From NCBI GenBank assembly GCA_964360255.1, contig CAYHVK010000001.1, positions 217,004 to 281,003 on the forward strand: a DNA stretch of 64,000 bases. The letters run 5' to 3'. The DNA comes from CAYHVK01 sp964360255 (GTDB taxonomy: Bacteria; Bdellovibrionota; Bdellovibrionia; Bdellovibrionales; UBA1609). Position numbers and translations under genes: made by a program. Shown piece after piece: positions 1 through 8,758 of this stretch (positions are counted from its first letter, which is position 1; every line of letters starts with the position of its first letter). The notes beneath the pieces were generated by a model. That model saw only the letters and a list, made by a program, of their open reading frames with translations, was not told the origin of the DNA and did not search any database.

Positions 1-737
1 GATCTGCGAAAAAATGTAAATTTATTCTAGACTATGACGGCACGCTGGTGGCCCTGCAAAAACGTCCCGAATTAGCATTACTCTCAGTTGAACTTCGTAA
101 TAAACTCGAAAAACTAAACAAAAAAATTCCGGTGGCAGTTGTCAGTGGTCGAGCCAAAAGTTTTCTCGATAGTCAGTTTCCGAATGCGCCTTTATTATTG
201 GCGGCCGAACATGGTGGCTATTACAAAGAACCAGGGTCAGAGTGGCGCAGCCGCATCTCTTCTGATATCGGATCATGGTACCCAGAAGTGGACCGCGTAA
301 TGACCGACTACGCCGAGAAGGTTCCACTTTCTTTTGTTGAGGCTAAAGAAGCCGCATTAGTTTGGCACTATCGCATGTCACCAAATGATTTTGCGACTTA
401 CCAGGCCAGAAAGTTAGATGAAGAATTACAAACAGGCTTAGCGAACCGACCGGTTTCGATTATTGGTGGGTCAAAAATGGTCGAAGCTCGGGCTGTCGAA
501 TGCGATAAGGGTAGTTTTTTACGCTGGCTGCTCGAACAAGATGGCGGAGAGAGTTTGTTCATATGTATTGGCGATGATCGCACTGATGAAGATATGTTTC
601 GCGTTTTAGGCCAACAAGGTATTAGCGTAAAAGTTGGCAGTGCGGATACGCTCGCTCAATACAGAGTGGCGCGCCAAGACGAGGTGTTTCAGCTTATTGA
701 AGCCATCACTTCTCACGCCATGAATGCACAGGCTTAG
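1..737 (+). CDS. otsB: Trehalose-6-phosphate phosphatase, 5' end outside the window
   Basis: HAD-family phosphatase that removes phosphate from trehalose 6-phosphate, the last step of OtsAB trehalose synthesis in the cytoplasm. The frame is open from base 3. The HAD nucleophile motif DYDGTL lies at bases 30-47, upstream of the first GTG at 48, so that GTG cannot be the true start and the gene begins before the window. Later motifs are a VSGR segment and a C-terminal GDDRTDEDMF motif, the acidic HAD motif IV of this family. An OtsA synthase may lie upstream or be fused; this cannot be seen. It converges on hflX. Confidence 0.92.
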   Translation, partial: SAKKCKFILDYDGTLVALQKRPELALLSVELRNKLEKLNKKIPVAVVSGRAKSFLDSQFPNAPLLLAAEHGGYYKEPGSEWRSRISSDIGSWYPEVDRVMTDYAEKVPLSFVEAKEAALVWHYRMSPNDFATYQARKLDEELQTGLANRPVSIIGGSKMVEARAVECDKGSFLRWLLEQDGGESLFICIGDDRTDEDMFRVLGQQGISVKVGSADTLAQYRVARQDEVFQLIEAITSHAMNAQA

Positions 738-757
738 GCGAGTCAAACAACCTGCAC

Positions 758-2170
758 TTATTTTCCCTTCACAATCTCATTCAAATGCGCCAGCACTTCA
801 GGGTGCGCGCGTAGTTTTAAAGTGACGCCCTTATCGGTATAAGATTCGCTCAGCACACGAGCCCGTCGCCGCACTTCGCCGATCACTCCTTGAACGTGAA
901 AAGGAATCAACAGACTCTCTTCAATCATATCACCCTCGAAGTAACTTAGAATTTTCGAGCGGATCATCTTTAAATCTTCTTTATCACGGGTCGAAATAAA
1001 TATGGCATCAGGAAATTCTAACTTCAGCTCGCTCAACTGCTGAGGGCTTAAGCAATCCCGTTTGTTCATAATTAACAATGATGGAGCGTCCACAGCTCCC
1101 ACTTCATTCAGAACACTGCGAGTCACTTCGTACTGCGCTCGAAAAGATGGGTCCGACGCATCGACGACAAATAGCAAGAGCGAAGCATGTAAAGCCTCGT
1201 CGAGAGTAGACTTAAAAGAGGCCACCAGATCGTGCGGCAGTTTTTTAATAAATCCAACGGTGTCTGAGATCAGAACTTTCGGTATCGACTCAGGTTGCAT
1301 CGGGCGAATCGTCGTATCAAGGGTAGCAAAGAGCTTGTCTGCAACGTAAATTTCGCTGCCCGTGAGAGCGCGCATCAACGAAGATTTTCCGGCGTTGGTG
1401 TAACCTACCAATGCGACGGTGTTCTCTTGCTGTCTTCGGGCACGGCGAATTTCATGTTCGTTGTCGATGCTTGCAAGTTCAGTTTTGAGTTCCTTGATAC
1501 GATCACGAATGTTTCGTTTATCTAATTCGAGCTTAGTTTCGCCGGCACCTTTGCCTCCGCCACCTTGCTGGTCTCCTCCCGTCGCACCGGCCCGAAGGCG
1601 TGGAGCAACGTATGTGAGTCTTGCAATCTCGACCTGTAGTCGAGCCGCGCGGGTCTTGGCGTGGCGGCTGAAAATTTCAATAATTACGCCGGTGCGATCA
1701 AGCACAGGAGCGCCACTGGCGCTTTCAAGATTTCTTAACTGAGAAGGCGAGAGATCGGTATCGACAATGACAATATCAGCTTCGCCCTCGAGAATTTCGT
1801 TTTCGCTGGAATCAGCTGCGGTCTCGTCGCCAGCAACTTCTCTCTCTTGGTCGTCATCTTCTTCATCTACGACTGCATCTGCGCCTTCAGCTTCACGTTT
1901 TAAAGCGGCCTTGGTTTTTGTGGGCTTAAAAAGAGCTTCAATGACTCCATCACCACCTGTCCAGCGTGCGAGTTCCTTAAGTTTTCCTTCGCCGAGCACC
2001 GAGGACGATCGATCACTGCCGCGTTTTTGGGTGACTTGGCCTATCACTTCATAACCGAGTGTCGTCACCAGACGCCTCAGTTCATCTAAAGAATTCTGCA
2101 ATTCATCAGGAGTAGTTTTTGGGAGTTGAATACCAACTAAAACGGCTTTTTTAAGAGGGTGTGTCGACAT
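758..2170 (-). CDS. hflX: Ribosome-associated GTPase HflX
   Basis: HflX-type GTPase that binds 50S/70S ribosomes and helps split or rescue stalled ones. The 470-residue product has the HflX N-terminal domain, a glycine-rich linker, then an Obg-type G domain with the P-loop GYTNAGKSSL, DTVGF (G3) and NKRD (G4). An acidic insert of about 45 residues near 90-135, rich in D and E (EEDDDQER), sits between VIEALFKP and the conserved ADIVIVDTDLSPSQ segment; most HflX proteins lack it. The gene is monocistronic and divergent from the ABC transporter genes. Confidence 0.95.
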   Translation of the reverse strand: MSTHPLKKAVLVGIQLPKTTPDELQNSLDELRRLVTTLGYEVIGQVTQKRGSDRSSSVLGEGKLKELARWTGGDGVIEALFKPTKTKAALKREAEGADAVVDEEDDDQEREVAGDETAADSSENEILEGEADIVIVDTDLSPSQLRNLESASGAPVLDRTGVIIEIFSRHAKTRAARLQVEIARLTYVAPRLRAGATGGDQQGGGGKGAGETKLELDKRNIRDRIKELKTELASIDNEHEIRRARRQQENTVALVGYTNAGKSSLMRALTGSEIYVADKLFATLDTTIRPMQPESIPKVLISDTVGFIKKLPHDLVASFKSTLDEALHASLLLFVVDASDPSFRAQYEVTRSVLNEVGAVDAPSLLIMNKRDCLSPQQLSELKLEFPDAIFISTRDKEDLKMIRSKILSYFEGDMIEESLLIPFHVQGVIGEVRRRARVLSESYTDKGVTLKLRAHPEVLAHLNEIVKGK

Positions 2171-2272
2171 GGGCCTAACCTACTCGCTTGCTGGCTCTTA
2201 TGCAAAGTGACTTTTAAAATTTTTTATATTTAAATGAAAACAGATAAAATTTATTTTCTAGAGAAAGAAATA

Positions 2273-3016
2273 ATGTTGAAAATCAACTCTCTCACTAAAT
2301 TTTTTGGCGATACTTCTGCACTTTCTGAAATTAATCTTCAGATGCCTTTAGGAAAAACCCATATTTTGCTGGGCTCAAGCGGCTCGGGCAAAAGCACTCT
2401 CTTACGAGCAATTCTCGGTCTTATTTCATGGCAGAGCGGAACTATCGAGCTCAATGGCGAAACAATGAATACTTTTACTCCTGCGCAGAGATCAGAGCGC
2501 ATTGGTTATGTGCCACAAGGGGGCGGATTGTTTCCGCACCTGACTGTCAGAGACAATGTGACCATCGTCGCACGTGCACAAGGCTGGTCAGAAAATCGAA
2601 TCAACGAGCGAATGGAAGAACTGCTCAGCTCACTCGCCGTTGATCGCACCCTACTTGAAAGATTTCCGAATGAGATTAGCGGTGGACAGAAACAGCGCGT
2701 ATCGATTTTACGAGCGACATTTTTGAATCCCCCTTTATTACTTATGGACGAGCCACTCGGAGCCTTAGACCCATTGATTCGTGCTGCTTTGCAGGCGGAA
2801 CTCAAAGATATTTTTCTGAAATTAAAAAAGACCGTTATTCTCGTTACCCATGATATTGAAGAGGCCGCTTACCTAGGAGATCAAATTATTCTCATGCATC
2901 AAGGAAAAGTCGTACAAAGCGGAACTTTTGCTGATCTTAATGAGCGTCCGGCTGATCCATTCGTAAGGCGTTTTCTGCAAGCCCAGCGCGCGCAAGGAAT
3001 CGAGATTAAATCATGA
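2273..3016 (+). CDS. Osmoprotectant ABC transporter, ATP-binding protein (OpuCA/ProV-like)
   Basis: ATPase subunit of a quaternary-amine (glycine betaine/choline/carnitine type) importer. From the chosen ATG: Walker A GSSGSGKST at about 35-43, then signature ISGGQKQR, Walker B LLLMDEP and H-loop VTHD. There is no C-terminal CBS pair, unlike many OpuA/OpuC ATPases. An in-frame ATG 39 bases upstream is possible, but the one at 2273 follows a GAGAAAG ribosome site and gives the usual MLKINSLTKFFG start. The stop overlaps the next ATG by four bases (ATGA), so the two are translationally coupled. Confidence 0.9.
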   Translation: MLKINSLTKFFGDTSALSEINLQMPLGKTHILLGSSGSGKSTLLRAILGLISWQSGTIELNGETMNTFTPAQRSERIGYVPQGGGLFPHLTVRDNVTIVARAQGWSENRINERMEELLSSLAVDRTLLERFPNEISGGQKQRVSILRATFLNPPLLLMDEPLGALDPLIRAALQAELKDIFLKLKKTVILVTHDIEEAAYLGDQIILMHQGKVVQSGTFADLNERPADPFVRRFLQAQRAQGIEIKS

Positions 3017-4485
3017 AGTTTTTGATTTTTGCCCTTATCACGGCTCTATGCATGACAGGTCAGGCGAAAGAAATTCGAATCGGCTCTAAAGCTTTCACTG
3101 AAGGCTATTTATTGGGAGAGCTGGCGGCCCAGACACTTGAAGCGCATTTAGGAGTCAAAATCAGCCGTAAATTCGGTCTCGGTAACACCGGCATTGTCTT
3201 CGAGGCGCTCGCTAAAGGCGAAATTGATCTTTACATCGAATACACCGGCACGATCCGCGAAGCGATTTTACATGATACGAAATTGAACGACGATACGATG
3301 AAACAAGCGCTTGAAAAAATGGGTTATGAAGTCTCAAGCTCGCTAGGCTTTAATAATACCTATGCGCTAGCGGTCTCCCGCGAATATGCTTCAGCCCACC
3401 AATTGGTTTCTATCAGCGATTTGAAAAAAGTTGATGATAAAATCCGAACCGCTTTTAGCCATGAATTTATCTCGCGTGCCGATGGGCTTTCAGGACTCCA
3501 GAAACGCTACAACATAAATCTCAGCCAAAATCGACAAGGTCTCGAGCATAGTCTGGCCTATGAGGCTATATCCAAGCGTCAGGTCGACCTCGTCGACGTC
3601 TATTCGACCGATGCAAAAATCGAAAGTCTAGAGCTTATTGTGCTCAAAGACGATCTTCATTATTTCCCTGATTATAAGGCGGTTGTATTAGCACGCGCCG
3701 ATTTCGTGCGAGAAAATCCCGAAGCCTGGAGATTATTGCGCTCACTTGAAAATAAAATCGATGAAGGATTAATGCGCCGGCTGAACGCCGAAGCTGAAAT
3801 AGAAAAGAAAAATTTCGGACGCATTATTTCTGAATATTTGAATTTAACTGTCAACACTAGGGTTAATAATGATCCGACAGTTCTCAGTCGAGTGATCAAC
3901 AGAACCAAAGAACATCTTTTACTAGTCGGAATTACCGTATTCCTCGCGGTTCTCACAGGCGTTCCACTAGGAATTCTTGCCACCCGCCACCGCCGCTTCG
4001 GCCAAGGAATGCTTTTAACAGCATCGATCGTTCAGACGATTCCGTCGCTGGCCCTACTATGTTTGCTCATTCCTCTCTTCGGCATTGGTCTAAAGCCAGC
4101 ATTGGTGGCCCTCTATCTCTACAGCTTACTACCGGTATTGCTAAATACCTATTTAGGTTTTGCTTCAATCGATTCACAATTAATCGAAACGGCGAAGGCC
4201 ATCGGACTCGACAATAGAAAAACTTTGATACTCATCGAACTGCCACTGGCCGCCCGCAACATTATTACCGGAATAAAAACCTCAACCGTTATTACAATAG
4301 GTACAGCTACTCTTGCCGCACTAATCGGAGCTGGAGGCTATGGGGCTCCGATTATAAGTGGACTCGCTATCAATAATACTTCGATTATACTTATCGGAGC
4401 GGTGCCAGCTGCCGTCATGGCTCTTTTGGCGCATTTTTCTTTCGAGTTGCTAGAGCGAATGATGACTCCTCGCGGGTTGAAATAA
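3013..4485 (+). CDS. Osmoprotectant ABC transporter, fused substrate-binding protein and permease
   Basis: One 490-residue polypeptide carries both remaining parts of the importer. Residues 1-18 are a signal peptide; about 19-290 are an OpuAC/YehZ-type binding domain (GSKAFTEGYLLGE, then YIEYTGT); about 300-485 are a BPD_transp_1 permease with at least five membrane segments and the EAA-loop sequence ETAKAIGLDNRKTLILIELPLA (split here only by description: ETAKAIG to ELPLA). Binding domain first and permease last is the reverse of the commoner permease-first fusions. It pairs with the ATPase upstream, probably making a two-protein homodimeric transporter for compatible solutes. Confidence 0.88.
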   Translation: MKFLIFALITALCMTGQAKEIRIGSKAFTEGYLLGELAAQTLEAHLGVKISRKFGLGNTGIVFEALAKGEIDLYIEYTGTIREAILHDTKLNDDTMKQALEKMGYEVSSSLGFNNTYALAVSREYASAHQLVSISDLKKVDDKIRTAFSHEFISRADGLSGLQKRYNINLSQNRQGLEHSLAYEAISKRQVDLVDVYSTDAKIESLELIVLKDDLHYFPDYKAVVLARADFVRENPEAWRLLRSLENKIDEGLMRRLNAEAEIEKKNFGRIISEYLNLTVNTRVNNDPTVLSRVINRTKEHLLLVGITVFLAVLTGVPLGILATRHRRFGQGMLLTASIVQTIPSLALLCLLIPLFGIGLKPALVALYLYSLLPVLLNTYLGFASIDSQLIETAKAIGLDNRKTLILIELPLAARNIITGIKTSTVITIGTATLAALIGAGGYGAPIISGLAINNTSIILIGAVPAAVMALLAHFSFELLERMMTPRGLK

Positions 4486-4545
4486 CCACTGTTTTAATAA
4501 AACGTAGGCCTTACTAAATTACATTTCTTAAAAAACCTTTAATGA

Positions 4546-4562
4546 CTGGCAACCAGTTTGCT
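4546..4562 (+). promoter_or_regulatory. Candidate sigma-54 promoter of the Cys-rich secreted protein
   Basis: CTGGCAACCAGTTTGCT matches 11 of the 14 fixed positions of YTGGCACGR-N3-TTGCW, with exact GG-N10-GC spacing. It lies 63 bases before the ATG, leaving a leader of about 50 bases. Confidence 0.6.
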
Positions 4563-4624
4563 AGAAGATACCTTAGATTATCTTTTGGTGTCTTAGTGTC
4601 ACCATCACAACAGAAAGGAATTTT

Positions 4625-4930
4625 ATGAAAAAACTTGCAGTCCTATTTATTACTTTAGTGTCTGTTTCGTCTTTCGCTCAGTCACACTTTGGTGGCCGCG
4701 ATCGCAACCGCGGTGTTCGCTGCGTTATCCACACGAGCGATTACACGCGTTATGACGGCTTTGGTCGCTCATGCGGACAGGCTCAAGACGATGTGATTCA
4801 AGAGTGCATTTACGGCCAAAGAAGTCGCGGAGTAAGAAACTGGGATCGCTGCGAACACTCTATTCGCCCCGGCAAGAAATATAAAATGTCTTGTACTGAC
4901 CGTTGCGGTTACCCACCGTACCTACGCTAA
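4625..4930 (+). CDS. Small secreted cysteine-rich protein
   Basis: 101-residue protein of no family I recognise. Residues 1-19 form a clear signal peptide (MKKLAVLF...SSFAQS). The mature part is basic and has six cysteines (33, 50, 61, 76, 90, 94), an even number that would suit three disulfides after export. A GRDRNRG stretch and a PPYLR C-terminus are notable. The ribosome site is AGAAAGGA. It stands alone between the transporter and a convergent PLD gene and has its own sigma-54-type promoter. Periplasmic or extracellular location is inferred from the signal peptide. Confidence 0.75.
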   Translation: MKKLAVLFITLVSVSSFAQSHFGGRDRNRGVRCVIHTSDYTRYDGFGRSCGQAQDDVIQECIYGQRSRGVRNWDRCEHSIRPGKKYKMSCTDRCGYPPYLR

Positions 4931-4940
4931 TTGTGAATTA

Positions 4941-4979
4941 AGAAAAATGCTTCTGAGCTGGGCCAAACCCGCTCAGAAG
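4941..4979 (-). terminator. Intrinsic terminator of the PLD-family gene
   Basis: Nine-base stem CTTCTGAGC / GCTCAGAAG with a 12-base loop. On the minus strand it is followed by a T-rich tract (CATTTTTC), so it serves the convergent PLD-family gene; the plus strand has no T tract. Confidence 0.7.
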
Positions 4980-4992
4980 TGTTCGATAGAAT

Positions 4993-6147
4993 CTAGAGTT
5001 TGAATCCTGCCAAGATCGCGTCATTGACTATCTGGTCATAAAAATCAAAATACTTCTCAGCAATTTCAGCATTTCCCTCTACACGCATAAGAAGCTCGTC
5101 GTTACCTTTTAGAGAATTCACATTCAAATTGTGCGAACCCGTAAGCAAGAGATCAACTTTTTGCGCCGAACCACCGATAGAGGCACGAATAACAACTACT
5201 TTTGCATGGTTAGTATTTTTTGAAACTTGATTTTCACCCTTACCTTCATAAGGTAGAATCTTAAGAAGCGAACCCAAAGCCGCCGCCACTTTACTGCCCG
5301 GGGATTTCATAGAGGGCTCATGTCTCGCTAACACTTGCACATCGCATCCTGCTTGACCCAATTGAGCCAATTTCTTTGCTACCGCCACGCGAGCATCTGT
5401 GAAGCGCGATTGAATAACACGAATTTTTGAACCCGGCAGCTGGCAAGTCACACGGCTCAATTCATCTAGCACAGGATCCGTTTGCTTATTTGGAAAAGTA
5501 TAAAGACTGAACACGTCACCTTGAATTAAAAGTGGCACAGCAAGCTCAGTATTAACAAGACCAGCGAAGTATTGATCAACACCCACACGAAGGCGAGCGT
5601 CACCAGCCGTAATGAATAAATCATTGTACCAATAGAGTTGACCTTCATTGAGATTAGCCGAAGAAACCGCCACGACATTTTCAGTTCCATCACTCAAGCG
5701 AGAAATCGAATAGAACTTGTTATGATTATTACGCGAACCGCGGCAAGCACCACCTAAAAACCCACCACAAAATGTGATGCAATTTTGGGTTGAACACTTA
5801 AGCGCTTGCAGGCCTTGGGCCCCATCAACGAGAGCGTTAACGGCGGTACCAGATTTTTTGGCGGCACTTTTATTCTTACGACCATCAAGCACAATTTGAA
5901 CATCGACACCACGTGCGCTAGCACGAAGAAGCGCCATTGCGACTGCCATATCATCGAATTCATACATCGACATACGAAGCGTAGCCTCAGGTGCGGCCTG
6001 ATCAATAAGCAGGACAAGTTTATCAACAACGGTTGTAGTTTTAGCGCCTTTAAAACCTGGCGCATTGAATGCGGCATCCAATCTTACATCAGCGTAGGCA
6101 AATGTTGTCGAGACTACTAGTGCCAGTACAAAATAGATAATTTTCAT
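4993..6147 (-). CDS. Secreted phospholipase D-family protein
   Basis: 384-residue protein with a signal peptide (1-19) and two PLD-like halves. The first half has the HxK motif NHNKFYSIS at about 141-149 followed by SSANLNEGQ; the second has HAKVVVI near 315 followed by GSHNLN. These match the paired HKD motifs of the PLD superfamily, which form one active site that cleaves or transfers phosphodiesters (phospholipids or nucleic acid). Cysteines at 118, 123 and 127 suit an exported, disulfide-bearing fold. Substrate cannot be decided: secreted phospholipase or nuclease are both possible, and predatory bacteria export many such hydrolases. Confidence 0.85.
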   Translation of the reverse strand: MKIIYFVLALVVSTTFAYADVRLDAAFNAPGFKGAKTTTVVDKLVLLIDQAAPEATLRMSMYEFDDMAVAMALLRASARGVDVQIVLDGRKNKSAAKKSGTAVNALVDGAQGLQALKCSTQNCITFCGGFLGGACRGSRNNHNKFYSISRLSDGTENVVAVSSANLNEGQLYWYNDLFITAGDARLRVGVDQYFAGLVNTELAVPLLIQGDVFSLYTFPNKQTDPVLDELSRVTCQLPGSKIRVIQSRFTDARVAVAKKLAQLGQAGCDVQVLARHEPSMKSPGSKVAAALGSLLKILPYEGKGENQVSKNTNHAKVVVIRASIGGSAQKVDLLLTGSHNLNVNSLKGNDELLMRVEGNAEIAEKYFDFYDQIVNDAILAGFKL

Positions 6148-6239
6148 CGATCACCTCTAAAAAAGGACCCTACCAAAAAACCGACAAGAGTTTCATAAAT
6201 TAAGAGCATCGTGAAATATTTATCGAAGAACAGATGCTT

Positions 6240-7886
6240 CTAAGCTCGTTTGCGACGAACTTCCATCCAGCGAGCAATGGCAGAGGTTAAATCCTCGAAT
6301 GAAATGGGCTTTGAGATATAGTCATCCATACCAGCTTTAAGACAAGCCTCTCGATCACCCTGCATGGCATTTGCGGTGAGGGCCAGAATAGGAATATTGC
6401 GATTTCGAGTCGATGGGCTGGCACGTATGCGACGGGTGGCTTCCAGGCCATCCATCGAAGGCATCTGACAATCCATTAACACTAAATCGAAATCTTCTTT
6501 CTCGAGAGCTGAAATCGCCTCATAGCCGTCGATCACGACAACGAATTCACAACCCAGTTGGTTGAGCATTGCGGTGGTGACAAGTTGATTGATCTTATTG
6601 TCTTCAGCCACCAAAATGCGCGGGCGAGGTTCACCGCCAGAATGAATGGGCTTCATTTTTACTTTTTCATTTTCTGCCAAAGGCTTTCCGTAAGAGAAAG
6701 GGAGCGTAAACCAAAATGTTGAACCCCTGTCCTCTACGCTCTCCACTCCGATTTGGCCGCCCATTTTTTCAACTAATTGTTTGCAAATCGAAAGGCCAAG
6801 CCCTGTTCCTCCAAAACGCCGGGCCATTGAAGCTTCGGCTTGTGAAAAAGCTTTGAACATTTTCTCAAGCGACTCTTTACGAATTCCAATACCGGTGTCT
6901 TGAATTTCAACTCGCACACCCAAACGCTCAGGTGAAGTCTCGATCTGCGTCACTCGTACCACCACTTGGCCCTTTACTGTGAACTTAATGGCATTACTGA
7001 CTAGGTTATTCAAAATCTGTCGAAAGCGATTCGGATCACCTTTAACCCAAATTTGTAAGTTAGGATCAATTTCAGTTTTAAGAAAAATATTTTTTTCGTT
7101 AGCAGCGAACGAAAGACTTTTCAAAGAATGGCGGATAAAAGATGGTAAATCAAAATCGAGCTCTTCGAAATCCAGCTTCCCCGCTTCGATCTTTGAAAAG
7201 TCTAGAATATCGTTAATCACACTGAGCAAGCTTGAGCCTGAGATTTTGATAGACTCGACATACTCTTTCTGCCGCTGATCAAGTGAAGTACCTAAAAGCA
7301 AACTGGTAAGGCCCAAAACACCATTGATAGGGGTGCGAATCTCATGGCTCATAGTTGCTAAAAATTCAGATTTAAGTTTTGAGGTTTCAAGCGCCGTCTG
7401 CTCGCGAATCTCGAGCTGTGCCTTCTCATTTTCGATTCTCTTTCGATCAGTGATATCCACTGAAATCATACTAGCACCAATGACTTCATTTTTTATATTG
7501 CGCTCAGGGCCGATGAAAAGATCATAAGAGATGTTATTCAGTACAAAAGTCGTCGATACCATTTCTCCGCCAAGAGCTCTTTTAACGGCATCGAGGATAA
7601 TTGGGCTCTGATTGTGCATCTCGAAAATAGAAAGGCCAACAGATTGATTATCTTTGCGCCCTAGCTTCTCAAGTCCTTTGCCTTCAGAGATGTGAAAGAT
7701 GCCTTTTGAATCTATAGCCGAGAAAACAATAGGAGCATTTTTCAAAATTGTTGCGATTTTGTTTTCGCGACTGTGAATATGCACTTGGGCCGCATTCAAA
7801 GCTCGCACGGCTTTTCGACGCAGAAAAAACTGCCAACCAGCGAACAAAGAAAGAATGAAAATTGAGGCTACCCAAACGACGTCCAT
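6240..7886 (-). CDS. Hybrid sensor histidine kinase with PAS and C-terminal receiver
   Basis: 548 residues: one N-terminal membrane segment (about 4-22), a PAS domain (about 43-150), HisKA with the phospho-His in SHEIRTPINGV (H181), HATPase (NNLVSNAIKF, DTGIGI, GGTGLGLSI) and a receiver domain (VAEDNKINQ, phospho-Asp in VLMDCQMPSMDG, YISKPIS). The single anchor and lack of a periplasmic domain point to cytoplasmic sensing through PAS. With a receiver but no Hpt or output domain, its partner must be encoded elsewhere. It is not in an operon. Confidence 0.93.
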   Translation of the reverse strand: MDVVWVASIFILSLFAGWQFFLRRKAVRALNAAQVHIHSRENKIATILKNAPIVFSAIDSKGIFHISEGKGLEKLGRKDNQSVGLSIFEMHNQSPIILDAVKRALGGEMVSTTFVLNNISYDLFIGPERNIKNEVIGASMISVDITDRKRIENEKAQLEIREQTALETSKLKSEFLATMSHEIRTPINGVLGLTSLLLGTSLDQRQKEYVESIKISGSSLLSVINDILDFSKIEAGKLDFEELDFDLPSFIRHSLKSLSFAANEKNIFLKTEIDPNLQIWVKGDPNRFRQILNNLVSNAIKFTVKGQVVVRVTQIETSPERLGVRVEIQDTGIGIRKESLEKMFKAFSQAEASMARRFGGTGLGLSICKQLVEKMGGQIGVESVEDRGSTFWFTLPFSYGKPLAENEKVKMKPIHSGGEPRPRILVAEDNKINQLVTTAMLNQLGCEFVVVIDGYEAISALEKEDFDLVLMDCQMPSMDGLEATRRIRASPSTRNRNIPILALTANAMQGDREACLKAGMDDYISKPISFEDLTSAIARWMEVRRKRA

Positions 7887-8013
7887 CGCCTTTTTATCGG
7901 CTAAAAACCCTATGAATATTACCGAGACTAGACCAACGACTGACCTACTGGCGAATTAGATTTTTGTCATACATCTGAGGCTAAAAGAGGCCAGGATATT
8001 CCCGGCCAACTTT

Positions 8014-8493
8014 TCAGTGCTTTTCTGCTTCTGATTTTTTCAACTTCCCTTTAAAACGGTCCAGAAAACCTTTCTTACCAGATTGCACTTCGACTTTGCG
8101 ACGGGCCCCGCTCATGGTTTTTGGAACCCAAACTTCTAGGCAACCGTTTTCGCAATGAGCTTCAATTTGGTCGGCTTCTATATCAGCGGGCAAAGTAAAG
8201 CTTTGATGGAAGCTACGATATTGGCGGCTATAGCCATCTTTATCATCGCTGCTTTCGTCATGCTCGGCAGAAATTGTAAGGCGATTGCCTTTCACATTCA
8301 CCTGAATATCTTCTTTTGGGATTCCAGGAATATCTGCAGCCACCACATAACCATTCTCAGATTCGCTGATATTCACACCCGAACTGTGCAATTGCGAGGG
8401 CCAATTAACGAGTGAATCAAATGCATCATCGAAAAAACCAAATGGACTCGGCATATGTGATTTCTTAGTTGATATACTTTTATCTTTTTCCAT
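8014..8493 (-). CDS. Small heat-shock protein Hsp20
   Basis: 159-residue alpha-crystallin family holdase that binds unfolding proteins without ATP. It has a hydrophobic N-terminal arm (PSPFGFFDDAFDSL), the alpha-crystallin domain at about 38-135 (VAADIPGIPKEDIQVNVKGNRLTI and CENGCLEVWVPK, quoted in part), and a basic C-terminal tail. The ribosome site AAGGAG is well placed. No CIRCE element was seen upstream; a weak sigma-54-like site is listed separately. Confidence 0.95.
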   Translation of the reverse strand: MEKDKSISTKKSHMPSPFGFFDDAFDSLVNWPSQLHSSGVNISESENGYVVAADIPGIPKEDIQVNVKGNRLTISAEHDESSDDKDGYSRQYRSFHQSFTLPADIEADQIEAHCENGCLEVWVPKTMSGARRKVEVQSGKKGFLDRFKGKLKKSEAEKH

Positions 8494-8525
8494 AGATTGC
8501 TCCTTCTTTCTTAATAAAATGAAGA

Positions 8526-8542
8526 AGCAAAATAAAGACCGT
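8526..8542 (-). promoter_or_regulatory. Weak sigma-54-like site upstream of hsp20
   Basis: ACGGTCTTTATTTTGCT keeps GG-N10-GC spacing and the full TTGCT -12 box but matches only 7 of 14 consensus positions. It resembles the site before the YqjE-like pair (ACGGCATTCATTTTGCT). It lies 33 bases before the hsp20 ATG. Confidence 0.25.
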
Positions 8543-8645
8543 CTGAGCTTTAATTATTTGCGATTTGAGATTTTTCACCCAATTAATTTGGGACTAATGA
8601 CCACTTTTCAGTGGCAAAATTGCATTAATGACGAGCCGCCTCATG

Positions 8646-8690
8646 CTATTCTGAATGCTGCGAATCTTTATTTTGTTTACTAAGTGCCAT
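8646..8690 (-). CDS. Possible 14-residue micro-ORF with a perfect ribosome site
   Basis: An ATG at 8690 follows an uninterrupted AGGAGG at optimal spacing and opens a 14-codon frame, MALSKQNKDSQHSE. It lies in the 265-base gap before hsp20, on the same strand. It could be a leader peptide or a very small stress peptide. Evidence is only the ribosome site; the frame is too short for codon statistics. Confidence 0.3.
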   Translation of the reverse strand: MALSKQNKDSQHSE

Positions 8691-8758
8691 ATTTCCTCCT
8701 GAGTTAGTATCATATTTTTTAGAATGCTTTTAGGCGCAATATTACCAGGAGGTCACGC

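Noticed and set aside
8494..8758. CIRCE heat-shock operator before hsp20
   Set aside because: No TTAGCACTC-N9-GAGTGCTAA; short inverted repeats there are five bases or less.
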